DNA of 64,000 bases from Paraplanobispora siamensis. Lineage in GTDB: Bacteria; Actinomycetota; Actinomycetes; Streptosporangiales; Streptosporangiaceae. Positions within the stretch are counted from its first letter, which is position 1. Each line of letters starts with the position of its first letter. The stretch covers positions 62,001 to 126,000 of the forward strand of contig NZ_BOOJ01000055.1 in assembly GCF_016863175.1 (NCBI RefSeq), in the 5' to 3' direction. Shown here one piece after another: positions 33,636-41,897 of this stretch. A program made the translations under genes and the position numbers. Under the pieces are notes generated by a model. That model was given only the letters and a program-made list of their open reading frames with translations, had not been told where the DNA came from and made no database searches.

Positions 33636-33684
33636 TCACCTACGAGTCAGCCGGGTGAAACCCCTCACCGCATCCTTCGCAGGG
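33636..33684. promoter_or_regulatory. Cluster of TCACC/GGGTGA half-sites between gene 33347 and LAL copy 2
   Basis: TTCACC (33635), GGGTGAA (33653), TCACCG (33665) and GGGTGA (near 33681) occur within 50 bp. GGGTGA-AACCCC-TCACC is an everted pair like that before LAL copy 1. None has the standard N5 inward spacing, so this may be a variant regulator site. Confidence 0.5.
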
Positions 33685-33804
33685 GGTGATAGAGCACGGA
33701 CATGCTCCGGCCGGTGCGGAGGACCCCGCCGGAGGAAAGCGCGTTGACTGTCCTGCTTCCCCGAACAAGACTTCTTCGCATAGACGCCGCTACGGAGAAC
33801 CGAA

Positions 33805-36135
33805 ATGCGCAGGTGGTTCCGCGAAACAGAACGTAAGAAGCAGGACTCGCACGGAATTGACCGTCTCTCATCCTCATCTCTCACCTCGTTCGCCGACATA
33901 CGCACCCACCCTCCCTCGCACCGTCCCGAGTGGATCCACCGTCCTGCTCTGATCCGGACGCTGAACGGCGCCCGGAGTGCCCGGCTGGTCCTCGTCTCGG
34001 CGCCGGCCGGATTCGGCAAGTCGGCGCTCGTCGCCGAATGGCGTGCCTCGGCCGATCAGGACCGGCCGTTCGCCTGGGTCACCCTCGACCGGAGCGCGAA
34101 CGCGGCCGGCGTGCTGTGGCGGGCCGTCGAGACCGCGATACGTGGGGCGATCCCGGAGCTGGACGGCGACTGGCCGGAGATCTCACTGCCGGACCAATCG
34201 CAGGACCATGCACAGGAGCAGGCACAGGATCAGGCGTCCGACGCCGACGAGCTGCTGCTGCTCCGCCTCCTCGGTGTGCTGGCCGCCCGGCGCCGGCCCT
34301 GCGTCCTCGTGCTGGACGACTTCCACACCCTGCACGACCCCCTGCGCCACCGGCAGGTCGAGACGTTCGCCGACCACCTGCCGGCCGGCGTCCAGCTCGT
34401 CATCGTCACCCGCGCCGAGCCCGCGCTCCCGCTCGCCCGCTACCGCACCGTCAACGACATCGTGGAACTGCGTACGGACGACCTGCGCTTCACGAAGGAG
34501 GAGGCCGCCCGGCTCGTCCACCGGCTCGCCGGCGTCCGGCTCCACGGCTCCGTCCTCGACGGCCTGCTCGACAGCACCGAAGGCTGGCCCGCCGCCCTGC
34601 ACATGGCGGCGCTGTCCCTGCGGACCGCGACCGACCCCGCCGCGTTCGTCGCCGACTTCACCGGCACCTACCGCACCGTCGCCGACTATCTGGACGAGGA
34701 GGTGATCGGGTCGCTCAGCGCCGAGCTGCGCCGGTTCCTGCTGTGCGTCTCCGTCCTCGACCGGTTCACCGCGGCGTTGTGCGACGCCGTGGCCGGCACC
34801 TCCGACGCCGCCGGGCTGCTCCAGGAGCTGGAGCGGACGAACACGTTCCTCGTCCCCCTCGACGGCCACCGCTACGAGTACCGCCTGCACCGCCTGTTCC
34901 GGCAGGCCCTCCTGGGCGAGCTGACCCGCGCCGAGCCGGAGCTCGCCGCCACGCTGCACCGGCGTGCGAGCGACTGGTACGGCGAGCGGAAGCGGGCCCG
35001 CGACGCGATCGAGCACGCGCTGGCGGGCGAGGACGGGGAGCGGGCGCTGCGGCTGTTCCAGGCGCACTGGGCCGAGTACGTCAACGCCGGGCACCTGGCG
35101 ATCGTCCAGGGGTGGATGCGGTCGATCGGCACGGCGCGGGCCGGCGGCGATCCCGTGACGGCCGTCTGCGCGGCCTGGATCTCCGCCCTGTCCGGCGACC
35201 GCCTGGCGACGCGGCACTGGCTGCACGTCGCCGAGAGCCTCCCGCACCGGGGACCGCTCCCCGACGGCTCGCCCTCGGTCCGCTTCTCGGTCTGCCTGGT
35301 CCACGCGCTGTTCGGGTTCGACGGCGTGCCGAGCATGCTCGGCGCGGCCCGCGAGGCCGTGGCCCTCGAACCCGACCCGACGGCGCAGTGGCACTCGGCC
35401 GCCCGCACCGCGCTCGGCTACGGCCTCTACCTGAACGGCGACGGAGAGGCCGCGCTGCGCCCCCTGGAGCAGGCGGCGCAGAACACGGCGGCATGGCCGA
35501 TCTTCCGGATCCTCGCCCTGGCCGTCCTGTCGCTCACGCTGGGCGGCCTCGGCCGCTTCGCGGAGGCCGAGGAACCGGCCAGAGTCGCCTACGACCTCGC
35601 CGAGGCCTGGCAGCTCACCGAGTCGCCCACGACCTCACCGGCCGCCGACGCCCTCGGCGCCGTGCTCGCCCGCGAGGGACGGCCCCTGGAGGCCAGGCGG
35701 CTGCTGGAGCGCGCCCTCGACGTCCGCCGCAGAGTCGTCGGCCTGACGCCCTGGCCGACCCTGGGCCTGCTGATCAGGCTTGCGGGGGTCGCCTCCGGCT
35801 CCGGCGACCGGACGGCCGCGCGCGGCTTCGTCGACCAGGCGGAGCATCTCCTGACGGCCGAGCCGGACAGCGGCGAGCACCTGCGCGCCGAGGTCTCCCG
35901 GATCCGCCACGCGACCGACGCCGTACGGCCCGCCGTCCCGCTGGGACCGCTGACCCCGCGCGAGCTGGCCGTGCTGCGGCTGCTGCAGGGAGACCTGTCC
36001 GTGCGCGAGATCGGCCAGGAGCTCTTCCTGTCGGCCAACACCGTCAAGACCCACACCCGTTCGATCTACCGCAAGCTCGGTGTCACCTCCCGCCATGACG
36101 CCGTCCACCACGCCCGCCGGTTGGGGCTGCTGTAA
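33805..36135 (+). CDS. LuxR family regulator of the LAL/MalT-like class, copy 2
   Basis: 776 aa; GGAGAA precedes the ATG. Walker A APAGFGKS (residues 66-73), Walker B VLVLDDFHT, the VTRAEPALPLARYRTVNDIVELR arm motif, a TPR-like middle region, and C-terminal LuxR HTH (LTPRELAVLRLLQGDLSVREIGQELFLSANTVKTHTRSIYRKLGV). A Gln/Asp-rich insert (about 131-150) follows the Walker A region. It shares architecture but not close sequence with copy 1. Its promoter has everted GGGTGA half-sites. One or both LALs may drive the palindrome regulon. Confidence 0.9.
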   Translation: MRRWFRETERKKQDSHGIDRLSSSSLTSFADIRTHPPSHRPEWIHRPALIRTLNGARSARLVLVSAPAGFGKSALVAEWRASADQDRPFAWVTLDRSANAAGVLWRAVETAIRGAIPELDGDWPEISLPDQSQDHAQEQAQDQASDADELLLLRLLGVLAARRRPCVLVLDDFHTLHDPLRHRQVETFADHLPAGVQLVIVTRAEPALPLARYRTVNDIVELRTDDLRFTKEEAARLVHRLAGVRLHGSVLDGLLDSTEGWPAALHMAALSLRTATDPAAFVADFTGTYRTVADYLDEEVIGSLSAELRRFLLCVSVLDRFTAALCDAVAGTSDAAGLLQELERTNTFLVPLDGHRYEYRLHRLFRQALLGELTRAEPELAATLHRRASDWYGERKRARDAIEHALAGEDGERALRLFQAHWAEYVNAGHLAIVQGWMRSIGTARAGGDPVTAVCAAWISALSGDRLATRHWLHVAESLPHRGPLPDGSPSVRFSVCLVHALFGFDGVPSMLGAAREAVALEPDPTAQWHSAARTALGYGLYLNGDGEAALRPLEQAAQNTAAWPIFRILALAVLSLTLGGLGRFAEAEEPARVAYDLAEAWQLTESPTTSPAADALGAVLAREGRPLEARRLLERALDVRRRVVGLTPWPTLGLLIRLAGVASGSGDRTAARGFVDQAEHLLTAEPDSGEHLRAEVSRIRHATDAVRPAVPLGPLTPRELAVLRLLQGDLSVREIGQELFLSANTVKTHTRSIYRKLGVTSRHDAVHHARRLGLL

Positions 36136-36143
36136 GGGATCCA

Positions 36144-36171
36144 CCGGGCCGCCGCGAGGAGCGCGGCCCGG
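36144..36171 (+). terminator. Hairpin after LAL copy 2
   Basis: CCGGGCCGC (36144-36152) pairs with GCGGCCCGG (36163-36171) 9 bp after the LAL stop. No T-run follows. Confidence 0.45.
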
Positions 36172-36210
36172 AGAGGACGTCATCCGGAAGGCCGTCACCC
36201 GGTGAGGGTG

Positions 36211-36227
36211 TCACCCGGAAGGTGTGA
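36211..36227. promoter_or_regulatory. Island palindrome site 3: TCACCC-N5-GTGTGA
   Basis: TCACCC, GGAAG, GTGTGA, 74 bp before gene 36301. It is the exact reverse complement of site 2. TCACC-C-GGTGA occurs just upstream at 36195, so there may be a second, tighter site. Confidence 0.75.
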
Positions 36228-36300
36228 AGCCCCCGGGCCGCCCCGAGGCCAGCATCCTGTCCGAGCAGGATCGCTGCGCCGACTGTTCCGGGAGGCCACC

Positions 36301-37992
36301 ATGCCCGGTGACGAACAGCACGTCCGCCCCACCGAGCCGGCGGAGACCGGCCCGCCGCAGACGACCGGGCCCGGATCCCCCGCCCCGCCCGGGGCGGCCG
36401 AGGCCGGCCCGTCCTCCTCGTCCCGGACGCCCGAGACGGCCCGGACCGGCCCGTCCTCCTCGTCCCGGACACCTGAGACGGTCCAGGCGGGTCCGTCCTC
36501 CTCGTCCCGGACGGCCGAGACTGCCCAGGCCGACCCGTCCCCCCCGGCGGGCACGACCGAGGCCTCCGAGGCCGGTCCGCCTCCCCCGCCCCAGCCGCCC
36601 GAGTCGGCGCAGGCGGAGCTGGAGCGCCTGCGGGCCGAGGTGGCCGAGCTGCGCGGCCGGCTCGTCACCAGGACGCGGCAGCGCCGGCGGGGCTTCGCCG
36701 TACGGCGCACCGTCGCCGCGATCCTGGCCGCCCTGGCCGGCCTCGGCCTGGTGGCCTCCCTCATCGGGCTCTGGGGCGGGCGCACGGTGCTCAACACCGA
36801 CCGCTGGGTGGCGACGGTGGAGACCCTCCCGGATCATCCCGAGGTCACCAACGCGGTGGCGACCTATCTCACCGACGAGGTCTTCAGCGTCCTGAACGTG
36901 GAGCAGCGGCTGGCCGAGGTGCTGCCTCCCCGGGCGACGTTCCTCGCCGGGCCGGTGACCGGCGCCGTGCACGGCTACACCAGGGACCTCGTCGCCAAGT
37001 TCATGGCGTCCGAGCAGTTCCAGACGCTGTGGGTCACCGCGAACCGGTTCGCGCACGCGCGGATCGTCGCGATCGCCGAGGGCACCAGCCCGTCGGTCTC
37101 CGTCGAGGGCAGCACGGTGACCCTGAACCTGCTGCCCGTCGTGAACAACCTCCTGGTCACCATCGAGAACCAGCTGCCGACCATCTTCGGCAAGGAGATC
37201 GACCTGCCGACGCTCTCCTCCGGTGAGATCCCGGCCGGCCTGCACCAGCGCATCGAGACCGCACTCGGTGTGTCGCTGCCCGCAGACTTCGCCCAGATCA
37301 AGCTCTACGACCGGCCCATGCTCGGTCAGATCCAGGACTCCGTGGTCGTGTTCAAGCGCTTCATCGTGCTCCTGGTCGCCGGGACCCTGCTCGCGCTCGT
37401 CCTCGCGCTGTGGATATCGCCCCACCGCCGGCGCACACTGCTGCAGCTGGGGATGTGGACGGCGATCTCCGCGGTCGTCCTGTCGAGTGCGCTGCGGGCC
37501 GTACGGGACCAGCTGCTCGGGCTCGTCCCCGAGGGGATGTACCGCCAGGCGGTGTCCGTCGCGGTGTACGACATCTTCTCCGACCTGCGGGTGTGGGGGC
37601 TGTGGGCCCTGTGGACGGGTGTCGCGGTCGCGGTCCTGTGCTATCTCTTCGGTCCCGGACGCTTCCCGGTCGCGCTGCGCCGCTACGTGGCGGCCGGCGC
37701 CCGCGCCGTGGCGGGGACGGCCCGCTCGGTCGGCACCGACGTCCGGCTCAGGACGTGGATCGCCCGCTACCTGGACGTGCTGCGGATCGGCGGGATCATC
37801 GTGGCCGCCGTCGTCGCGCTGCTGTTCTCCTCGTGGACGGCGCTGTTCGTGATCGCCGCCGTCCTGGTGGGCTACGAGGTGCTCGTCACCCTCGTCGCCC
37901 GCGGCGCCGGGCCTCCTCCGGACGCGGAACCGCCCGCGGGCACCGCCGCGCCGGTGACGACCGGCCGGCCTCAGGTCATCCCCGGCGGGTGA
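36301..37992 (+). CDS. Large membrane protein of unknown function
   Basis: 563 aa. The N-terminal 95 residues are a low-complexity Pro/Ser/Thr/Glu region with the repeated peptide SSSSRTPETxxxGP (three copies). A coiled-coil stretch (about 100-120) leads to a first membrane segment (about 140-162). A roughly 220-residue external domain (TDRWVATVETLPDHPEVTNAVATYLTDEVF...) follows, then three to five C-terminal membrane segments. Similar large actinobacterial membrane proteins have no known role. It is the first gene after site 3 and followed by 38091 and the micro-ORF at 38678. Confidence 0.8.
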   Translation: MPGDEQHVRPTEPAETGPPQTTGPGSPAPPGAAEAGPSSSSRTPETARTGPSSSSRTPETVQAGPSSSSRTAETAQADPSPPAGTTEASEAGPPPPPQPPESAQAELERLRAEVAELRGRLVTRTRQRRRGFAVRRTVAAILAALAGLGLVASLIGLWGGRTVLNTDRWVATVETLPDHPEVTNAVATYLTDEVFSVLNVEQRLAEVLPPRATFLAGPVTGAVHGYTRDLVAKFMASEQFQTLWVTANRFAHARIVAIAEGTSPSVSVEGSTVTLNLLPVVNNLLVTIENQLPTIFGKEIDLPTLSSGEIPAGLHQRIETALGVSLPADFAQIKLYDRPMLGQIQDSVVVFKRFIVLLVAGTLLALVLALWISPHRRRTLLQLGMWTAISAVVLSSALRAVRDQLLGLVPEGMYRQAVSVAVYDIFSDLRVWGLWALWTGVAVAVLCYLFGPGRFPVALRRYVAAGARAVAGTARSVGTDVRLRTWIARYLDVLRIGGIIVAAVVALLFSSWTALFVIAAVLVGYEVLVTLVARGAGPPPDAEPPAGTAAPVTTGRPQVIPGG

Positions 37993-38090
37993 TGGCCGCC
38001 CCTCTCCCGCGTGACACGGTGCCCGTAAGGACGGCACGGCAGCAAGAAGGGGCCGGCCGACGCGAGCGACACGCAGAGGAGAGGGCGGAC

Positions 38091-38642
38091 ATGGCCATCG
38101 GACCTGTGCAGCTCGTCGTGCTGGGGTTCAACCATCCCGAGTTCCACGGCGAGATCATCGGTGAGCTGGAGCGGTTGCGGCAGAGCGACACGGTACGGGT
38201 GATCGACGCGCTCGCCGTCTACAAGGACAAGGCGGGCGACATCGAGGTCGAGCACCTGAGCAACATCACCACCGACGAGGCGATCGAGCTGGGCAGCGCG
38301 ATCGGCGCTCTGATCGGCCTCGGCATCGAGGGCGACAAGGAGGGCGCCGTCGCCGGCGCGGTCGCCGGCGCCGAGAAGGTCGCGCAGGAGGGCCTGCACG
38401 TGTTCACCGGGGAGGACGCCTGGGACGTCATCGAGGACATCCCGAACGACTCCGCGGCCGCGCTCATCCTGCTGGAGCACCACTGGGCGGTGCCGCTGCG
38501 GGACGCGGTGTTCCGCGCGGGCGGCTTCCGCATCAGCGACGCCTTCATCAGCCCGCTCGACCTCGTCGCGCTCGGCATGTACACGGCCGAGGAGGCCAGG
38601 CAGCTCCACGAGATGGAGACGGCCGCCGCCACCAGGAAGTGA
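38091..38642 (+). CDS. DUF6325/DUF1269-like protein
   Basis: 183 aa; GAGGAGAGGG precedes ATG 38091. Begins GPVQLVVLGFNHPEFHGEIIGELERLRQSDTVRVIDALAVYKDK, then a Gly/Ala-rich segment GAVAGAVAGAEKV, and IPNDSAAALILLEHHWAVPLRDAVFRAGG. This matches small actinobacterial proteins related to DUF1269, thought to be stress-linked. The Gly-rich stretch could be a membrane-associated helix pair. It is second in the 36301 operon. Confidence 0.8.
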   Translation: MAIGPVQLVVLGFNHPEFHGEIIGELERLRQSDTVRVIDALAVYKDKAGDIEVEHLSNITTDEAIELGSAIGALIGLGIEGDKEGAVAGAVAGAEKVAQEGLHVFTGEDAWDVIEDIPNDSAAALILLEHHWAVPLRDAVFRAGGFRISDAFISPLDLVALGMYTAEEARQLHEMETAAATRK

Positions 38643-38677
38643 CCACAGGACCGACTCACGGAGACGGAGGTACAGCG

Positions 38678-38752
38678 ATGTTCGGAGCCAGAAGAGTCGC
38701 CCGGCGCACATCCCGCCGCACCGCGCGCCGCGTGGCCCGGCGACGCCGCTGA
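38678..38752 (+). CDS. 24-residue arginine-rich micropeptide
   Basis: An ATG with GGAGG 8 bp upstream opens a 24-codon frame beginning MFGARRVARRTSRR and ending in four Arg; about half of the residues are Arg. It lies 35 bp after the 38091 gene and just before a strong terminator. Similar tiny Arg-rich frames follow stress genes in other actinomycetes, to my recollection. The good ribosome-binding site makes it worth annotating, but translation is unproven. Confidence 0.5.
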   Translation: MFGARRVARRTSRRTARRVARRRR

Positions 38753-38810
38753 GGAACCGCCGCCCGCCCGCGGAGGCCGCTTCCGGCGCCCCGCGGGCGG
38801 GCACACGGAA

Positions 38811-38860
38811 AACCCGACCGAGCGGTCCCAATGGGCCGGGGCCGCTCGGTCGGGTTCTTT
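38811..38860 (+). terminator. Strong intrinsic terminator
   Basis: AACCCGACCGAGCGG (38811-38825) pairs perfectly with CCGCTCGGTCGGGTT (38842-38856), followed by CTTTTCT. A second GC-rich hairpin (GCCCGCCCGCGG with CCGCGGGCGGGC, 38762-38801) precedes it. It closes the 36301-38752 operon and, on the other strand, the DUF7144-like gene. Confidence 0.88.
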
Positions 38861-38874
38861 TCTGTGCTCTCTCG

Positions 38875-38915
38875 CTTCCGGGGACTTCCGGGGACTTCCG
38901 GGGACTTCCGGGGAC
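38875..38915. repeat. 10-bp tandem repeat GGGGACTTCC
   Basis: Three full copies plus flanking partial copies (38875-38915) lie between the terminator and the stop of the DUF7144-like gene. Confidence 0.85.
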
Positions 38916-38919
38916 GCCG

Positions 38920-39366
38920 TCAGTAGGACATGTTCTGCTCGACCGCGCGCTTGTTGTAGACGCACAGCGCCCAGATCACGAACACGTCCATGGTGATCAT
39001 GATCAGCGACCAGACCGGGTAGTACGGCAGGAACAGGAACTGGGTGACGGCGTTCAGCACCGCGAAGCCGATGCCGACGATGCGGGCCCAGAGCTGCCCG
39101 CTGAAGATGAAGAATCCGGCGACCACGGCGAGGGCGCCGAGGACCAGGTGGATCCAGCCCCAGACCGTCACGTCGATCTGATAGACGTAGTTCGGCGCGA
39201 CGAGGTAGAACTGGTCCTCCAGGATGGCCGCGAGCCCCTGGAACGCCTGGAAGATTCCGATCATCACCATCATGATCCCGGCGAACAACGCGAATCCGAT
39301 GGCCCATTCGCTGACCGGCTTGTCGTCCACCGGCTCTTCGTGTCTCGCGGATACCTGCTCTGACAT
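38920..39366 (-). CDS. Four-helix small membrane protein, DUF7144-like, paralogue 1
   Basis: 148 aa from ATG 39366 (an in-frame upstream start adds 22 non-conserved residues). After a short polar N-terminus there are four hydrophobic helices with the pattern FAGIMMVMIGIFQAFQGLAAILEDQFYLVAPNYVYQIDVTVWGWIHLVLGAL...LWARIVGIGFAVLNAVTQFLFLPYYPVWSLIMITMDVFVIWALCVY. Two more copies occur at 39469 and 47451. Function unknown. Site 4 stands 68 bp upstream. Confidence 0.88.
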   Translation of the reverse strand: MSEQVSARHEEPVDDKPVSEWAIGFALFAGIMMVMIGIFQAFQGLAAILEDQFYLVAPNYVYQIDVTVWGWIHLVLGALAVVAGFFIFSGQLWARIVGIGFAVLNAVTQFLFLPYYPVWSLIMITMDVFVIWALCVYNKRAVEQNMSY

Positions 39367-39433
39367 GGCACCTCCCATTGGGTACTGCAGGCCGCATACG
39401 CGGCAAGGGTCACCCGGAGCGAGCGAGCGCAAC

Positions 39434-39450
39434 TCACCCGCGACGGATGA
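39434..39450. promoter_or_regulatory. Island palindrome site 4: TCACCC-N5-GGATGA
   Basis: TCACCC, GCGAC, GGATGA, 68 bp before the 39366 start. One mismatch. GGATGA is also the core reported for E. coli MalT boxes. Confidence 0.7.
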
Positions 39451-39468
39451 GATTTCCCGCAGGTGCGG

Positions 39469-39897
39469 TCAGGACCTCATCCCCGCGTCCCGGGCCTCCT
39501 GCTTGCCGTACACGCAGAGTGCCCAGATCACGAACACGTCGATGACGATGATCAGGATCGACCACACCGGGTAGTAGGGGATGAAGAAGAAGTTCGCGAT
39601 CGCGCTCAGCGCGGCCGCGGCGATGCCGACGATCCGCGCCCACATCTGGGCCGACAGAACGCCCCAGCCGGCCACGGCCAGCACGATGCCCAGGACCAGG
39701 TGGATCCAGCCCCAGACCGTCACGTCGACCTGGTAGACGTAGTTCGGCGCGACGACGTAGAACTCGTTTTCGAGGACGGCCGCGAGCCCCTCGATGGCCT
39801 GGAAGATCCCCACCATCATCATCATGACGGCGGCGAACAACGCGAAGCCCATGACCCAGCCGCTGACCGGCTTGTCGGTATAAGACCTGTTTGCCAT
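39469..39897 (-). CDS. Four-helix small membrane protein, DUF7144-like, paralogue 2
   Basis: 142 aa, ATG 39897 with GGGAGGTG upstream. Same four-helix pattern as 38920 (IEGLAAVLENEFYVVAPNYVYQVDVTVWGWIHLVLGIV...SAQMWARIVGIAAAALSAIANFFFIPYYPVWSILIIVIDVFVIWALCVYGKQEARDAG). It is closer to 47451 than to 38920 at the C-terminus (YGKQEAR). Site 5 lies 58 bp upstream. Confidence 0.88.
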   Translation of the reverse strand: MANRSYTDKPVSGWVMGFALFAAVMMMMVGIFQAIEGLAAVLENEFYVVAPNYVYQVDVTVWGWIHLVLGIVLAVAGWGVLSAQMWARIVGIAAAALSAIANFFFIPYYPVWSILIIVIDVFVIWALCVYGKQEARDAGMRS

Positions 39898-39954
39898 GGT
39901 GACACCTCCCATCAAGTCGCTGTCCCACCATCGCCCCGTCCCCGGCCGCGGGGA

Positions 39955-39971
39955 TCACCCATCGGGGGTGA
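39955..39971. promoter_or_regulatory. Island palindrome site 5: TCACCC-N5-GGGTGA (exact)
   Basis: Spacer ATCGG, 58 bp before the 39897 start. Confidence 0.8.
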
Positions 39972-39985
39972 CATGCGCGGGACGG

Positions 39986-40029
39986 CGAAAAAAGCCGCAG
40001 GTCGCCCGGGGAAACCGGGCGACCTGCGG
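39986..40029 (-). terminator. Intrinsic terminator of the DUF1269 gene
   Basis: CCGCAGGTCGCCCGG (39995-40009) pairs perfectly with CCGGGCGACCTGCGG (40015-40029). On the minus strand the stem is followed by CTTTTTTC, the classic T-run. It ends the 40571-40068 gene. Confidence 0.9.
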
Positions 40030-40067
40030 GCTGCCGGTGATCGGTCGGCTCCTCGGTGGAGCGGCCG

Positions 40068-40571
40068 TCACGCCTGTCCTGCCGCCTCCTCGCCGTGCAG
40101 GGCCTCCTGCAGACGCCGCTCGGCGTCCTTGGACAGGGAGGACTTCAGCACGGTGCCGCCGTACTTGCTGAGCGCCGCCACGGCCTTGTCCGGGGTGACC
40201 TTCTCCACCACCAGGAACAGCGCCGAGGTGCCCGGCTGGAGCATGTCGCGCACCTGCTGCTGGAAGGCCTTGTCGATGCCCGACTTCTCCAGCTTGCCCA
40301 TCAGCGCGCCGAGGCCGCCGCCCAGCGCCATGCCCAGGAACGGGACGAAGAACAGCATGCCGAACAGCAGTCCCCAGAACATGCCCCAGGTCGCGCCGCC
40401 GGCCACCGCGTTGTGGTGGGTGCTGACGTGGAACTTGCCCTGCTGGTCGCGTGTGATCACCGCGACCGCGTCAGGCTGGATGATGAGTTCGTTGGTCAGG
40501 CGCTGAACCTCGCGCTCCGCGTCGGCGGCGGTCGACTCGTCGGGATAGCCGATCGCTATCAGATCTGCCAT
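40068..40571 (-). CDS. DUF1269 membrane-associated stress protein
   Basis: 167 aa. MADLIAIGYPDESTAADAEREVQRL opens the domain. A glycine-rich hairpin of two hydrophobic helices (AVAGGATWGMFWGLLFGMLFFVPFLGMALGGGLGALMGKL, about 56-95) is typical of DUF1269. The C-terminal half TSALFLVVEKVTPDKAVAALSKYGGTVLKSSLS matches too. Members are often stress-induced; molecular function is unknown. An exact island palindrome lies 64 bp upstream, and a clear terminator follows. Confidence 0.9.
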   Translation of the reverse strand: MADLIAIGYPDESTAADAEREVQRLTNELIIQPDAVAVITRDQQGKFHVSTHHNAVAGGATWGMFWGLLFGMLFFVPFLGMALGGGLGALMGKLEKSGIDKAFQQQVRDMLQPGTSALFLVVEKVTPDKAVAALSKYGGTVLKSSLSKDAERRLQEALHGEEAAGQA

Positions 40572-40634
40572 GGTTCGCCCTCTCCCTTGTTCGTTTCCTC
40601 GTCCTAAGGAGATCGGTCCGCCGGGCCCGCCTCA

Positions 40635-40651
40635 TCACCCTCGCCGGGTGA
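40635..40651. promoter_or_regulatory. Island palindrome site 6: TCACCC-N5-GGGTGA (exact)
   Basis: Spacer TCGCC. It is 64 bp before the minus-strand DUF1269 start and 115 bp before the plus-strand gene 40766, so it could serve both. Confidence 0.8.
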
Positions 40652-40765
40652 AGTGTCTGATTCCGGATTTGGGAAACTCGTCACGCGCCCCTGGCCGGCA
40701 CCCTCCCCTGCGGGAACGGAGAACGGCACCGGCGCCATGGCAGGGGCCACGGAAAGGCGGGCACC

Positions 40766-40975
40766 ATGGAACTGTTCCTCGAAGTGATCGCCGGCGCCGC
40801 TGTGATCTGGTGGCTGTGCCGTTGTGCCGTCCGCTCCCGGAGGGATCGTCAGGCCGGACCCCCCGCTTCCGGTTCCCACGACGCCGGGGTGTGGGTGAAC
40901 CCGGGCAGGTGGGCCCAGATCGTGGCGGAGCTGGACCCGGAGGACCGGGAGCGGCGTCCCGGCCGGCCCGAATGA
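40766..40975 (+). CDS. Small single-pass membrane protein, paralogue of 48548
   Basis: 69 aa. One N-terminal membrane helix (ELFLEVIAGAAVIWWLCRCAV), a basic turn, and a soluble tail with SHDAGVWVNPGRWAQIVAEL. The tail shares the pattern SHDxGVxVxxxxWAxIVxxL with the gene at 48548. The ATG is preceded by AAAGGCGGG. It lies directly before the YihY-like gene (one base between the stop and the next start). Function unknown. Confidence 0.7.
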   Translation: MELFLEVIAGAAVIWWLCRCAVRSRRDRQAGPPASGSHDAGVWVNPGRWAQIVAELDPEDRERRPGRPE

Positions 40976-40976
40976 C

Positions 40977-41897
40977 GTGGCCGTGCGTGAGCGGCTGCTG
41001 AGCCTGGCGCGCTGGAGCGGGCTCGCGCTGACCCTCAGATGCCTCCAGCGGTTCCGTCACATCGACGGGCGCAACCGCAGCCTGGTCATCGCCGGGCAGA
41101 CGTTCACCACCATCATCCCGCTGCTGATCCTCACGGCCAGCGTCACCGGCTCCGGCGGGAGCCACGTGGTCGGCGACGAGCTGGTGATCCGCTTCCACCT
41201 CACCGGTGACAGCGCGGAGGCCATGCGCACGCTGTTCGCCCGCCCGCCGGTCGCCGCCCAGACCATGTCCGTGATCGGTCTCATCGTCCTGCTGGCGTCG
41301 CTGCTGAGCCTGACCCGGTCGCTCCAGCGTGTCTACGAGGAGGCGTGGGGCCTGCCCCCGCACGGCATCCCCGGCACGTTCAACGGCCTGGCCGGCGTGT
41401 CGCTGCTGCTGGCGCAGCTCATCATCCTCACGTTGCTGACGTCGGCGCTGCACAGTGCGCCCGGAGGCTCGGTCATCGCCGCCTTCGTCCGGGTCCTGGC
41501 TGCGATACCGCTGTGGGCGGTGCTGCAGTACCTGCTCCTCAGCCGCCGGATACCGATCCGCCGGCTCGTCCCCGGCGCGATCGTGGCCGCCTGCGGGCAG
41601 CTGGTCGTGACGATGGCCTCGGCGTACTGGATGCCGCGGGTGATCGAGAACGACGCCGGACGGTACGGCCTGATCGGTGTGACGTTCGCGCTGATCTCCT
41701 GGCTGATCATCATCGGGCTGGCGATCGTCCTCGCCGCGGTGATCGGCGCGGAGCTCGCGCCGCCGCAGGAGACGGAACCCACGCGGGAGGACCCCGCCGC
41801 CGAGGTTCCGGCGGCGGGGTCCTCCGGGGCTTCCGACGTCGGGGCCTCCGGCGCCCCCGAGGCTCCCGGAACGTCCGGGACCCCCCGGGTCACCTAG
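40977..41897 (+). CDS. YihY/BrkB family inner-membrane protein
   Basis: 306 aa, GTG start. Six hydrophobic segments; opening LARWSGLALTLRCLQRFRHIDGRNRSLVIAGQTFTTIIPLLIL and the motif SLTRSLQRVYEEAWGLP are typical of the YihY/YhjD (formerly RNase BN-like) family. C-terminal tail is Pro/Gly/Ser-rich and low complexity. Role unknown, sometimes linked to transport of small compounds. Its end overlaps the convergent 41890 gene by 8 bp. Confidence 0.85.
   Translation: MAVRERLLSLARWSGLALTLRCLQRFRHIDGRNRSLVIAGQTFTTIIPLLILTASVTGSGGSHVVGDELVIRFHLTGDSAEAMRTLFARPPVAAQTMSVIGLIVLLASLLSLTRSLQRVYEEAWGLPPHGIPGTFNGLAGVSLLLAQLIILTLLTSALHSAPGGSVIAAFVRVLAAIPLWAVLQYLLLSRRIPIRRLVPGAIVAACGQLVVTMASAYWMPRVIENDAGRYGLIGVTFALISWLIIIGLAIVLAAVIGAELAPPQETEPTREDPAAEVPAAGSSGASDVGASGAPEAPGTSGTPRVT

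Noticed and set aside
33686-33952. 88-aa frame upstream of LAL copy 2
   Set aside because: Overlaps the start of the LAL gene in another frame and has no coding pattern.
38875-38915. GGGGACTTCC repeats as DevR/DosR boxes
   Set aside because: The GGGACT half occurs only in direct orientation, with no inverted partner, and the array lies at a gene end after a terminator.
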